A stretch of DNA of 64,000 nt, taken from Serpula lacrymans var. lacrymans S7.9. Taxonomy: Eukaryota > Basidiomycota > Agaricomycetes > Boletales > Serpulaceae. Below, one piece after another: positions 11,540-23,097 of the stretch (its first letter is position 1; the number at the start of each line of letters is the position of its first letter). The position numbers were made by a program, and so were the translations under genes. The notes beneath the pieces were generated by a model, which worked only from the letters and a program-made list of their open reading frames with translations, was not told where the DNA came from and ran no database searches. Location of the stretch: assembly GCF_000218685.1 (NCBI RefSeq), contig NW_006763294.1:186001-250000 (forward strand). The letters are read 5' to 3'.

Positions 11540-12277
11540 TGTTACAATACACAATTTTCGGACCTTTAATTTTCATTCTCCTCCTTAACCTTTTACTGTA
11601 GTTTTCACACACTGTGCCATGCGGCACTTTGTAACAACCAAGAGTTATTTACTCTGGCGCACACAGGAACACACTATAAAGAAGATGATGGGGAGTGGTT
11701 ACCCCTTTGGCTGCAGTGAGTTAGTTGTGCTAGACAACAGGAGGACTCGCTGAGTCCTTCCCCATGTATTGCTCTTGTATATATACTAAAATACATGAGG
11801 TACTGTTCAGTTATAAATAAAGTTCAAAGTCCGATGTCTAGCATGTGACCGGTCACATGATGAGTCTAGACACTGGTCAGGTGATATGTCACATGACTGA
11901 TCATGTGACTATGAAAAGTTGAAAATGTAAAGTAAAGTAAATGGTCACATGACTGGTCATGTTACTTGGAAAATAAAAGTAGAAGTACAAAAGTGAAGCA
12001 TAAGTAGGTGCTGGTATGTTAATTGTAACACACTTTCCCTTTTGTTCAAACTCATCCCTCTCGTGCTCCACTGCCTTCATCAACTGTATAGTAGATATGT
12101 ACAAACAAACCTGTAGTAGTATATAAACCCCAGTAGATCAAGGAGACTCCTCAGCGAGTCCTCCTGTCATATCCTCACAACTAACTTGTTGAAGCCTAAA
12201 GGGTAACCACTCCCACATCATCCTCTCTATAGTTGGTTCTAGTTGTGCGCCAGAGTAACAAACTCTTGGTTGTTACA
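11540..12277 (+). mobile_element. solo LTR, family A, nested in the Gypsy-1 5' LTR
   Basis: It begins TGTTACAATACACA and ends CTTGGTTGTTACA. The duplication GTCAG is exact at 11535-11539 and 12278-12282. It is 738 bp long only because a 401-bp family-B LTR is inserted in it. The family-A unit itself is about 415 bp, the size of the Gypsy-2 LTR. Confidence 0.93.
11630..12030 (-). mobile_element. solo LTR, family B, nested in the family-A LTR
   Basis: A complete 401-bp copy from TGTAACAACC to TTAATTGTAACA, with exact duplication CACTT at 11625-11629 and 12031-12035. It contains the palindrome CATGTGACCGGTCACATG (11842-11859) and two CACATGACTGGTCATGT-like near-palindromes. Confidence 0.93.
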
Positions 12278-12446
12278 GTCAGCGCCTCATGGCTGACCTT
12301 CAGAAATGTATATATACCAACATCCATGTACATACATTTCCTCAGTTGTTGATTACCTTTTGATATTCGCTATTGATGCTGTTGTTTGATAAGAATTGAC
12401 TTGTCTTGCTTTTGGGTTTTCCCAGCATAAAGCAAGGTCTTGACAA

Positions 12447-12457
12447 AATCAACAACT
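12447..12457 (+). promoter_or_regulatory. Gypsy-1 primer-binding site of self-priming type
   Basis: AATCAACAACT begins 2 nt after the 5' LTR end. It is the exact reverse complement of AGTTGTTGATT at 12344-12354 in the same LTR, about 30 bp downstream of the TATA box, where the RNA should start. This is the arrangement used by Tf1/sushi-type elements, whose own RNA 5' end primes reverse transcription. No tRNA 3'-end complement (TGG...) is seen. Confidence 0.7.
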
Positions 12458-13197
12458 CGTAACAATACCATCTATGAGCGTACCAGCAACTATCCCAATT
12501 ATCATCACCCTCATCATCGTTATCATCTTTATATTCATCACACTCTATACATTCTATCACCCCCAAACAACCCAACCAATCATCCCCCTCACTCACATCC
12601 CTGCATGCCCAGACACCATTATATCATTCTTCCCCACAAACGTCTCACCAACCTCCTCCCAAAACTCCTTCCACACAATTCCCCTTTAGTTACCTTTATA
12701 TCATCATAATTCCTCTGGTGTGGAACCATTGGAATTTTCTCGGTTTTACATAGTTTCATTTCTTGATTTCCTCTGACCAGGCCGTGCATTTGTGTCCGCC
12801 AGTCGGGAGAAGAACTGAGAGCTTAACAAGCCGGTTAAAACTAGACAACTGTTTGGACCTAGCTTTTTTACTATAGCTTTTTATGTAAAATTTTGTAAAA
12901 TACAAAAATAGCACGTATGTACACAGTCAGTGGTGAATGGAAGAGGATCACCTTGACTAAAAAGAGAACATATAGACTACTAGAGACCTTAGAAGCGGTG
13001 TATTGATCCAGCTTATCACTGGTGAACTCCTTCTATGCTCAGTAGAGACTTCTACATTTGGATAGGCGAACAAAATATATACACCAGAGACTACATTTTC
13101 AAAGGAAAATTCACACTCCCTCTTATCACACCAATCAAAAGCCTTTCCCCTGTGATAAAACAAGAAACTCCCCCACCACAACAATTACAATTTGAGA

Positions 13198-14300
13198 ATG
13201 TCCAATTTAGAGTACCGAGATTGGCCCGAGCAATCCAGCAGCACGGGCGACAAATTCACTCGGGAAATGATGGATTCATTACCAAGAATAGACACTCCCC
13301 CGCCAAAAGAAGTATCCCTAGAAGCATACGTGAAACAAGAAGTCGAGAAGGCGATAAGACAGACCCGCCTTCTATATCAGTCCCAACTCGATGAGGCGCT
13401 AGAAGAAGTCAGCGTCTTAGAGAAAAGACTAAAAAAGACAAAGACAACATCGCCCCCAGAAAGGCTAGAAGGAACTAGAATGGCATTGGAGAAGCCAGAA
13501 AACTTCAATGGAGATAAGAAACAGTACCGGGCTTTCAGAGAGTCCCTACTTCTACACTTCGAAGATGACACCGTCTATTTCAAAGATGATAGGAAAAAGA
13601 TAAGCTTTGTGCTATCTTTTATGAAAGAAGGAGAAGCCGCGGCCTTTAAGACCAATTGGCTAGAGAACAGAGTTGATGCCCAACAATTGGGACTCGACAT
13701 CAAACTTGGCCGTTTTTTGCCAACAAAATGGAGGCAAGATTTAAAGACAGTTTTGAAAAGAAACGGCAAAAAATGAGATATTGACCCTAAGACAGGGCAA
13801 TGAAACTGCACAAGCCTTCTTCGAAAAGTTTGAAGAAAAGAAGAGGTGGGTAGGATATAACAGTAGGATGAACAAAGAGTTCCTGATCTCATTGTTGAGA
13901 CGGAACATGAATAAGCCCTTAGTAGATCGGGTAATCTACGGAGGGCATATTTCAAGAGATTACCAAGAATGGAAACAAGAGCTAATCCGGATAGACTACA
14001 TCTGGAGAGAGCGTGAGAAAGAGAAGAAAGGATCCAAATTTGGGAGGAAACAAAACGAGAAAAATTTGGAACAAAAGACAGAGAGGAAAAAAGATGGAAC
14101 TGGCTACACTTATACAGGTAGCGGAGAAAAGATGGAGGTTGACAAAGCAAAATTCCGCACTGAGGGACAATGCTACCGGTGTGGAGAGAAAGGACATAGG
14201 AGTTTTGAGTGCAAAGATGCACAAACAAAGAAACCTTAATTCAATGTCCGAGAATTCTTGGAAAAGATGACAAAGGAAGAAAGAGAAAAACTCCTAGCGG
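13198..14300 (+). pseudogene. Gypsy-1 gag
   Basis: The frame starts at ATG 13198 (MSNLEYRDWPEQ) after a long leader. A coiled-coil-like region is followed by the retrotransposon gag segment (PENFNGDKKQYRAFRESLLL) and a C-terminal zinc knuckle CYRCGEKGHRSFEC (C-X2-C-X4-H-X4-C). A frameshift near 13776 separates the two halves. A TAA at 14237-14239 and a second stop soon after end the readable part. The protein would package the element RNA. Upstream of it lies a leader with the box TTCCTCTGACCAGGCCG shared with Gypsy-2 (12769 and 15182). Confidence 0.85.
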
Positions 14301-14518
14301 GTTTTTAAAGAGGCCAGCGGTATTGCATCAACCGACTGTGCCCAAAGACAATGTTTCAAACCAATTTTCTTCTCTAAGCGTGGAACTATGTAATCTACCA
14401 GAAAGTACAGAAAATAAAATTATTCACACACACACAAAGAAAGAAATAAGGAATGAAAGAAAAGATGCAAACAAAAGAAGCACAACCACAGCAGAAGTGG
14501 CGCATAGTGATGAGACAT

Positions 14519-14933
14519 TGTTACGATAACACATTTTCGGACCTTTAATTTTCATTCTCCTCTTTAACCTTTTACTGTAGTTTTCTCACATCGTGCCATG
14601 TGGCACTTTCCCTTTTGTTCAAACTCCTCTTTCTCGCGCTGGGCTGACTTTCTTCTTATTTTAGCTACAAGTCTCTCACGCAGTGGAGCTGGTCACACGG
14701 GCTAGGCCCCATGACATCATCAGCCACTGCCTCTATCAACTGTATAGTACGCATGTACAAACAAACCTGTAGTAGTATATATAGACCAATAGATCAAGGA
14801 GACTCCTCAGCGAGTCCTCCTGTTGTATCCTCACAACTAACTTGTTGAAACCTAAAGGGTAACCACTCCCTCATCATCATCTCTACAGCTTGTCTGAGTT
14901 GTGCGCCAGAGTAACAAACTCTTGGTTGTTACA
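14519..14933 (+). repeat. 5' LTR of Gypsy-2 (family A)
   Basis: A 415-bp LTR from TGTTACGATAACACA to CTTGGTTGTTACA. A TATA box (GTATATATAG, about 14776) lies 30 bp before AGCGAGTCCTCC. The sequence just after the LTR (TTATACTCGCT) contains the complement of the first 7 nt of that segment, AGCGAGT, a weaker version of the self-priming arrangement in Gypsy-1. Confidence 0.88.
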
Positions 14934-15432
14934 TTATACTCGCTCTTTCTACTCTCTCGCACATTGTGCAAACCCAGACCCCAGGGTTAAGGGGATAATT
15001 ATTGTTTGGGAATATCCCGCATAGCAGATAGGTGCGTTCCTAGCGACGGCCTTGTAGTGCTTTGGGAGAAGAGACAATAATTATGATACATGGCCCCCAG
15101 TGTTAAGGGGAGTACTTTAGCTCAGCAATAGTGTGGAACTATTGTTGATTAGAAATTTAGATACAAAAACTTCACTTTCTCTTTCCTCTGACCAGGCCGG
15201 GCACTTGCCTCCGCCAGTCTGGAGAAGGGTTGACAGCCTAACAAGCGGACCACCCCCTGACAACTGTTCGGACCAGTGTTTCTTACGTTTACTTTTTATA
15301 TACTTTTCAAATACTATAGTGTGGGTAGTCGGAGATTGAGATCCGATACTCAGCTAGGAAGAGGTAGATCCGCAGATAGCAAGCGGGGACCCCCAGTTAC
15401 CTTTTTTACATTACCAAAGAGAACAAGTCAAC

Positions 15433-16492
15433 ATGTCATTGCAAACTCCTGACGTCAATGCTCTGTTGCACAACATGCGTGCACAGATTTTGGCGTTAAC
15501 TACACAATTCGCTGAGCTGCAGGCAAACCCCCCTGCGACAACCCCCTTGGTTGAGAAGAAGTTCAACAAGAAAGTCGAAGTCGTCACTGACCCTGGCACC
15601 TTTGAAGGAGACAGAGTGCGATTTGCTGAATGGTGGAGCAAATTCCAAATTTGGGTCAAGGCAAATTGGGATGCATTTTCCGATGACTTTGAGGTAGCAA
15701 CTGCGGTGTTATCTTGACTAAAAAGACCTGTGGCGGGTTGATACACCCAAGTAAGACTTCAGGAGTGCTACACCGCGGGTGTGTGGCCTACCTGGGACGA
15801 TCTCAATGTAGATCAAAGGATATTTCAAACCACAAGCTGAGCGTGACTGGGCATGTCAGCAAATCTGTACCTTCAAGCAAGGAAACATGAGGACAGATGA
15901 TTTTGTAACCTGGTTCCTGGCCCTCTCCATCCAAGGTGGTCTAGGAAATGAACATGCAGTAGAGCTGCTGGAACGCAATGTAAACCCTCACATTGCAGAA
16001 CAGCTCTATCTACAGGATATGAGGAGCAAAAACCTCTCTCAAGCAGCAGAGGAGGTTCGAAAAATAGGTAGGGCCATAGAGCTCTACAAAATGCATCAAG
16101 GTGGCAGGACCACCACCAAAAACAACCATTCCCAGAGGAGCCCTGGGTCGTCAAACCAAAAACAAAATCACTCTCACGGGTTCCAACCATTCGGGTTGCA
16201 ACCAGGGCAGGGTGCCCCAATGGATATTAGCGCAGTCCAGGGCGGACAGACGCGCAGATTCACCTGCTACAGCTGTGGGCAGGAGGAGCACATGGCCCAA
16301 CAGTGTCCAAACGGGGCGCAGGCCACCCAACAAAAAAATAATCAAGGGCACCAGGTGCACCAATTAGAAGCTGAAAAGCCGGATGATTGGCTCAACACTC
16401 TGACCGGTCGTTCGTACAACGAAATCCGGGCTTTCTTCTACGACCAGCAGGTCGCTGAGATGAAAGCTGAGGGAAAAGAGTTTGGAGCTTAG
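15433..16492 (+). pseudogene. Gypsy-2 gag
   Basis: It starts at ATG 15433 with a short coiled-coil-like segment, then the gag core (DPGTFEGDRVRFAEWW... ALSIQGGLGNEHAVELLER) and the zinc knuckle CYSCGQEEHMAQQC near residue 270. Two in-frame TGA codons (15715 and 15739) sit where related gags have Arg, and a frameshift near 15810 shifts the frame to that of the 15887-16492 part. Two Cys (near 15870) stand where Arg is expected. These changes fit CpG to TpG decay. The C-terminal frame ends just before pol, which continues in the -1 frame. Confidence 0.87.
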
Positions 16493-16497
16493 GTCAC

Positions 16498-19400
16498 TTG
16501 GGTGGCTTTGCTCCTATTAACAATGAAGTAAACCACAACAAGGTGGCCCCTGCTCCGGGGTGTTGCACGAGCAATAAAGGAAAGACGGGGGTGGCTCCCC
16601 AATTTGTAAATAGATTTTTGAATTTGTTATCTGAAGTATGTACTTGTATGCGACGCTGTGACTGTGGATTTGTCTTGGACCCTCCTGACGATATAGCTGC
16701 TTTGAGCACTGATTCAGTGGGTCAAAATGATGAAGGAGTCAATGCTAAAAGTACTTACAAAACCACCGCTGTCCCAGCGTCTCCCTTGGAGTGTGGCCCC
16801 GGCGAGACAAACACTAGGGTGCTTGATTCTGGTAAAAATAAAAATAAAAATATAGAAAATCCTAAAGTAGAAAAACATGTTTCTTTTGATACTTTTTCTT
16901 CTTCAGAGCCACTTTCCAATGAAATCCCAAGGTGTGTGTTGATGCGCACATATTTATTCCAAAAAGAGATCTGTTTAGATGTTGGTGTGGAAAACCTTGC
17001 CCGGGGCACAGTACACCCAACCAGCACACTGCTTGATTCAGGCGCAAACGGCATCTTCATAGATCAGGTCTGGGTGGAGCAAGTTGGATTCCCCCTTGTA
17101 AAATCAGATGTATCTATTCCTGTCTATAATGTTGATGGTACGCTTAACACGGGTGGCTGTATCACACACAAATGTTCTTTTGTTGTTGAGTACCAAGGAC
17201 ACAGAGAACGAGTCACTGCCAAAGCTACCCAACTAGGGAAGATTATTTTAATCTTAGGCTGTTCCTGGCTGTTTAAACACAATCCTGAGATCAACTGGCA
17301 GACAGGGGTTATCACATTGTCACGTTGCCCTCAGGAGTGTGTGAACTTGGATAAACCAAATCATGTCCGTCAAAATGAGCGTATTGAAAAGAGAAACGCT
17401 GGTCACATTTACAAGCTCAGATCTTTAGAAAAGATTGACGATGACGATGATGAGGTAAAACCCGAAGAAGAGATTAAGAGGCTGGTACCTCCCAAGTACC
17501 ATGACTTCTGGAAAGTCTTTTCAAAATATAAGTCAGAACACTTCCCAGAGGCTAAGCCTTGGGACCATGCTATAGATTTGAAGGACACCTTCAAACCGAG
17601 AAAAGGACACATGATACCACTCTCTGCTCCAGAAAGAGATGAGGTATCAAGTTTCATAGATGAACAGCTTAGGAAGGGTTACATCAGACCTTCCAAAAGC
17701 CCTATGACGTCCCCGGTGTTCTTCATTCCTAAAAAGGATGGTAAAAAGTGTGTGATTATGGACTATCGTTACTTGAATGAGTACATGGTTAAAAATGCAT
17801 ATCCACTGCCTCTGATCAGTCAGCTAGTAGACAAGTTGGCTGGTGCCAAAATTTTGACAAAGATGGATCTCAGATGGGGGTACAATAATGTACGAATCAA
17901 AGAAGAAGATGCTTGGAAGGCCGTGTTCACGTGCCACCAAAGATCCTTTGGGCCCCTCTTCATGTTCTTTGGGTTGACCAATTCACCGGCGACCTTCCAG
18001 AGCATGATGAACGAGATCTTTGCGGATATGGAAGACTGTGTCATCATTTACATTGATGATTTATTAATATTCACAAAGTTGGACGATGAGGCTGAGCATG
18101 ACAGGATCATGCAAAAAGTCCTTCGACGCTTACAGGAATGGGACCTATTTGTCCAACCCAAAAAATGTAACTTTCAAGTGAAGGAAGTAGACTTCCTCAG
18201 TATGATAATTGGCCAGAGCGGAATCAGGATGGACTCTGAGAAAGTTCAAGCTATATTGGATTGGCCAGAACCTACTCGTGTTAAAGGAGTTAGGGCCTTC
18301 GGCAACTTCTACCGAAGATTTGTTGAAAACTTTGCAAAGATAATGAGACCATTGAACAATCTCACTAAAAAAGACATTGTTTGGCACTGGGGCACCAAAG
18401 AACAAGAAGCTTTTGATAAGCTTAAGCAGGCATTTATGACAGCTCCCATATTAGCATTTCCAGAATTAGACAAAGAGTTCCGGCTAGAAACCGACTCTTC
18501 TGATTTTGCTACTGGGGCTGTTCTATCAATTAAATGCCCTGACGATCTTTGGAGGCCTTGTGTCTATCTATTGCATAGTTTGTCGCCTACGGAGCGCAAC
18601 TATTAAATTTACAACAAGGAGATGCTGGCCATCATTAGAGCTCTAGAGCACTGGCGGCACTACTTAGAAGTTGCTAGGCACCAATTTGAAATTTGGACCA
18701 ATCATAAGAACCTGGAGTATTTTATGACGGCTCAAGACTTGAACCGGAGACAGGCCCGCTATGAGGTGTACTTGTCTAGGTTTAATTATAAATTAATTCA
18801 TAAGCCTGGAGCTTCTATGGGGAAAGCGGACACTTTGTCCAGAAGAGAGAATCATGCCAATGGCATCGAAGATGGAAACAAAGGTGCCACCCTGATAGAC
18901 CAATCAAGGGTTGCCAATGTTAGAATTGGGCAGGATTCTCATCTTCTGGAAGTCTTCAAGAAAGGCATCTCATCTGAAGAAAAGGCGTGCCTTGACGGCA
19001 ATGAAAACTATTTATGGGAAGACGGGCTCTTCCATTTTAAAGACAAAATCCATGTGCCTGAGTCTGCAAGGATCAAGGTAATAGATAGACATCACAACAC
19101 TCCAGTGGCTGGGCACCCTGGATGGCAACGAACAATGGAGTTGATCTCCAGAAACTACATGTGGCCTGGCATGGTCAAAGATGTACAGGAATACGTAAAT
19201 TCCTGTCTGAGATATGCCATAGCAAAGAACTCATATCAACCGCTGGCTGGTAAACTTATGCCAAATCCGATATCAGCTGGTTCCTGGCAAGATATACCGG
19301 TTGATTTTACGACAGATCTGCCCAAATCAAATAGGTATGATTCAGTAATGGTGGTAGTAGATTGCTTCTCCAAAGAAGTAGTATTTATTCCCATCAATAA

Positions 19401-19806
19401 AACTATTACCGCCGCTGGTACGGCAGACTTATTTAAGGATTTTGTATGGTCTATCCATGGGTTACCAGAAATGGTTATCTCCAATAGGGGACCACAATTC
19501 GCTAGCAAATTTACAAAAGAATTATGCCGGATGCTAGGCATCAAACCCAAATTATCAACGGTGTTCCATCCGCAGACTGATGGACAAACAGAGAGGCTCA
19601 ATCAGGAATTGAAGCAATACCTCTGGATATTTATTAACGACAGACAGACGGATTGGGCCAAGTGGCTAAAGATAGCCCAGTTCTCTTATAATATTAAACA
19701 GTTGTCAGCTACAGGAAAGGCACCATTTGAGGTGACGAGATCATGCCTCCCGAGAATGGGTGTAGGACCTGGCAAAAGGCTGCTAGGAACATGGTCAAGG
19801 ACATGA
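16498..19806 (+). pseudogene. Gypsy-2 pol: protease, reverse transcriptase, RNase H, integrase
   Basis: Domains in order: aspartic protease (LLDSGANGIFID), RT with catalytic YIDDLLIF near 18050 and FGLTNSPATFQ, RNase H (LETDSSDFATGAVLS), then integrase. A single in-frame TAA at 18604-18606 (RNY*IYNKEMLAI) replaces an expected Glu. The integrase zinc region keeps the two His but shows CLRYA where a second Cys is expected. The core has the first Asp (PVDFTTDLP) and the Glu (NQELKQYL). The second catalytic Asp is Asn (ISNRGPQF, codon AAT 19483-19485), so catalysis should be lost. A frameshift near 19770 moves the rest to another frame, and a solo LTR interrupts it at 19830. Confidence 0.9.
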
Positions 19807-19829
19807 AGTCTGTCTTGGACAAAATGCGC

Positions 19830-20417
19830 TGTTACAATTGACGTACCAGTACCTACTCACACTGTGAGGAATCGATTTTTCTTATCGCATTCCCATCATG
19901 TTGTGGTTAGCAGACTCGATCCCTGTCACTCCTCTTGCCCTTGGACTAGAGATTACAGCAGGTGTTTTATTACTTTTATCCTTTTTCTTCTTTTTCTCTA
20001 TTCACACTCACGTCCTATTGTACCTACAACGAAGGAGACTTGTTGTAGACCCTCGAGAAGATATCCAAATGACATAGCAACGATCCAATGCTATGTCTGG
20101 GAATACTTCGGAGGAATATTGATAAGCGAAGAAGGTTGTGAGTCAGCGCCTTCTCATGGGCTTACTGATACAATCGCACATCCCTTACCAATACATTTTC
20201 TCATACGATTAGTAAATACGATAGATTGGACCACCTTCTCCTTTTTTTCTTATTGGTTAGCTAGCTGGTCAGACCACTTTTTTAGTTCTTCCCTTTCTCG
20301 GTCTGACCATGGTGCTACCAAATGGGTAACCACTCCCACCTCTTCTTCTTCTTCTTTTGAGTGTTGTTTCTTTGTGCTCCAGTGCCCCAAGACTGTGTCT
20401 TGTTGGTGTTGTCACAC
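19830..20417 (+). mobile_element. solo LTR, family C, inside the Gypsy-2 integrase
   Basis: It runs from TGTTACAATTGACGTACC to TTGGTGTTGTCACA, 588 bp. The flanks are TGCGC (19825-19829) and CGCGC (20418-20422), a target duplication with one C-to-T difference at a CpG. It is related to family B at both ends and to the solo LTR at 38180-38832. Confidence 0.85.
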
Positions 20418-21033
20418 GCGCAAGGCACTATTTAAAACTGCAGAGCAGATGAAAGACAGGGCAGAGCATAGACACTCTAAGGCCCCTGACTACAAGGTCG
20501 GTGACCTGGTCTGGTTAGACACCGACCACTTAAAGTTAAAAGATTGGCAGTCTAGAAAACTGACCAAAAAGTGGATTGGGCCTTACCGGATTAAGGAAGT
20601 CAAACCCAACGCAGTGGAGCTGGAACTCCCAAAACGAATGAGGGTAGTACCCACAGTCAATGTTAGCCGTGTGAAATCCTACAAAGGGCCACTGCCGGGA
20701 CAATGCGTAGACCGACCCGGACCAGTTGTAGTCACCCAGGAAGGTGAAGAAGAGTTCAAAGTTGAACGAGTAGTGGATGCACGCTTGAAGCGTGGAAAAT
20801 TAGAGTTCCTAGTCCTATGGAGGGGCTATGGAGACAAGGACAGAATGTGGGAACCAGAAGCCCATCTGGATAACTCCCGCAACACTGTTCACATATTTTA
20901 TTCTAAGAATCCCTCGGCTCCTAGGAAGCTTAGAGGCATGGATTCTAAACTTTTTAATTCCCTTTTTCAACCTATGCCCGAAAATCTAACTACTACCTCC
21001 GGTACTTGGTCCCGCCTGGAAGTCAAGCCTTAG
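20418..21033 (+). pseudogene. Gypsy-2 pol C-terminus with chromodomain
   Basis: After the inserted LTR the frame continues with the integrase C-terminal part (KVGDLVWLDTDHLKLKD, KKWIGPYRIKEV) and a chromodomain (FKVERVVDARLKRGKLEFLV, RMWEPEAHLDNS). Chromodomains at this place mark chromoviruses and are thought to direct integration to heterochromatin. The stop at 21031-21033 is followed by the polypurine tract. Confidence 0.9.
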
Positions 21034-21064
21034 AGGGGGGGTAGTGTTACAATAACACATTTTC

Positions 21065-23097
21065 CGTAGGCAATGGGACCATGCAATTGAACTGATACCG
21101 GGAGATCATTCCCTAGATTGTAAAATCTACCCATTAGCACGAGGAGAACAAGAGAAATTGGATGCATTCTTGAAAGAGAACCTAGAAACGGGACGGATAA
21201 GACCATCCAAGTCCCCATTTGCATCACCTTTCTTCTTCATAAAGAAAAAAGACGGAAAGTTGAGACCAGTTCAGGACTACAGGAAGTTAAATGATATCAC
21301 TATTAAAAATAGATATCCACTTCCCCTGATTGGAGAACTTGTAGACAAGTTGAGCGGAGCAAAGTACTCCACGAAGTTGGATGTTAGATGGGGATATAAT
21401 AACATCAGAATGAGAGAGGGAGATGAGCCAAAAGCAGTGTTCAGAACAAATTGAGGGCTATTTAAACCATTAGTCATGTTCTTCGGACTAATAAAATCCC
21501 CCACCACATTCCAAACAATGATGAACGCACTTTTTAAAGAGCTGATAGATGAAGGGCTTGTGATCATATATCTGGACGATATTATGATATTCACCAAAGA
21601 CATAAAAATACACAGAGCAATGACATAATGTGTATTAGAAATCCTAAGAAAGAACCACCTGTATCTTAAACCAGAAAAGTGCGATTTTGAACAAACAGAA
21701 GTAGAGTATCTGGGATTGATCATCTCGGAGAACGAAATTCGCATGGATCCAGTAAAAGTGGAAGGAATTAGTAAATGGCCAGAATGCAGAAACAAAAAGG
21801 ACATCCAAGCATTTCTAGGCTTTGTGAATTTCTACAGAAGGTTTATAAAAGGATTTGGAGAAGTAGCGAAACCATTGACCAAGTCAACAGGAACAGAGGA
21901 ATTCATTTGGGGAAATGAACAACGCGGAGCATTTGAAACCTTAAAAAGATGCGTAGCTTCAGCCCCTGTGTTAGCCCTCCCTATACCACATGGCCAATAT
22001 AAAGTAGAAGCAGATTATTTAGAGATCACATATTTAGAAACCACAGCATACCCAAAAAGATCATCTCAGATCGGGGACCGCAATTTGTTTCAAAATTCAT
22101 GAAAGATCTACACACACTTCTTCAGATAAAGGGAAACCCATCAACAGCATGGCACCCACAAATGGATGGACAAACAGAGAGAATCAATCAAGAGATAGAA
22201 CAATATCTCAGAATCTTCGTAAATCATAAACAAAATGATTGGGCAGAATGGCTTACCTTAGCAGAATTCTCATATAACAATAAACAACACTCTGCAACAG
22301 GTTACAGCCCATGTTACCTAAATCAAGGACATCATCCAAGCACACAGGAAGTAGTGAAAGTGGAGGTAAAAAGTGAAAGTGCGAAAGAGTTCATAAAGAG
22401 AATGACAGACACAAGGAAAAAGGCAGAAGAGTCATTACGAAAGGCGGCAGAGCAGATGAAGAAACAATATGATAAAAAGAAGAGAGAGGCAGTAAAATAT
22501 ACAATAGGAGACAAAGTATATGTGGAGGCAATGAACATCTCAACGGATTGACCAGCCAAGAAATTGGATGATAAACAATATGGACCATTTGAGATCATTG
22601 AAAAGATAGGCGAATCAGCCTACAAACTATTATTACCACTGACATGGCAATCTATTCATCCGGTCTTTAACGAGACCAAACTCACACCCTACCGCAAACC
22701 ACAATTCCCTTCTCAGGAAAAACCAAAACCGATACCACCGGTGATAGTGGATGGACAAGAAGAGTACAAAGTTGAGGAAGTTCTAGACTCATGTCTAAAA
22801 AAGGGAAAATTAGAATATCTAGTTCATTGGAAAAACTATCCAAAAGAGGAATGCACGTGGGAACCCGAACAACACATATCAAATTCACCAAAAATGGTGG
22901 AATTACTCCACAAGAAAAACCCTAGTGCACCGCGACGGATACGGTTTCAATTACATTTCCAACCCTTTGAGAACTTTACCATGACAAGAGTACAAAAACA
23001 ATTGTTCAACTGGGAAACTGGAAAACTCGACCCTCACTTTCAAGACGAAAGTCTTAAAGAGAGGGTAATGTCACAATTCAAACCAAACCTTATCTAA
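21065..23097 (+). pseudogene. Gypsy-1 pol remnant: RT, integrase C-terminal half, chromodomain
   Basis: It begins in the RT at [11 protein letters not shown] and includes the catalytic YLDDIMIF. A TGA at 21452-21454 sits at an expected Arg (RTN*GLFKPLVMFFG), and a TAA lies near 21626. At about 22015 the frame jumps from the start of RNase H (KVEAD) to the integrase segment around QIGDRNLFQ. An internal deletion therefore removed RNase H and the first integrase Asp. The Glu segment (HPQMDGQTERINQEIEQYL), a TGA at 22549-22551 at an expected Arg (STD*PAKKLDDKQ) and a chromodomain (YKVEEVLDSCLKKGKLEYLV) follow. Confidence 0.9.

Larger units (their letters stand above)
11370..12445 (+). repeat. 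5' LTR of Gypsy-1, interrupted
   Basis: The two pieces, 11370-11539 and 12283-12445, together give about 333 bp and align with the 316-bp 3' LTR at 23069-23384. A TATATATA box (about 12309) lies 30-35 bp before the segment CTCAGTTGTTGATT, a likely transcription start. The interruption is a family-A LTR with duplication GTCAG. Confidence 0.9.
14519..21072 (+). mobile_element. Gypsy-2: chromodomain Ty3/Gypsy retrotransposon inside Gypsy-1
   Basis: Parts in order: family-A 5' LTR 14519-14933, leader, gag 15433-16492, pol 16498-19806, solo LTR insertion 19830-20417, end of pol with chromodomain to 21033, polypurine tract AGAGGGGGGGTAG, and only the first 20 bases of the 3' LTR (TGTTACAATAACACATTTTC). 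Gypsy-1 RT sequence resumes directly after that. There is no matching target duplication, and Gypsy-1 lacks protease and pre-RT sequence here. The 3' LTR truncation and the loss of host-element sequence therefore probably happened together. Confidence 0.9.

Noticed and set aside
13575..14228. Long minus-strand open frame of 217 codons
   Set aside because: It lies exactly opposite the Gypsy-1 gag, whose frame has a zinc knuckle. The minus frame is a Ser/Leu-rich mirror of that coding strand.
20041..20417. Novel insertion domain in the Gypsy-2 integrase (the frame reads through)
   Set aside because: The frame is open by chance through a solo LTR. LTR ends and a near-perfect 5-bp duplication mark it as an insertion, not protein sequence.
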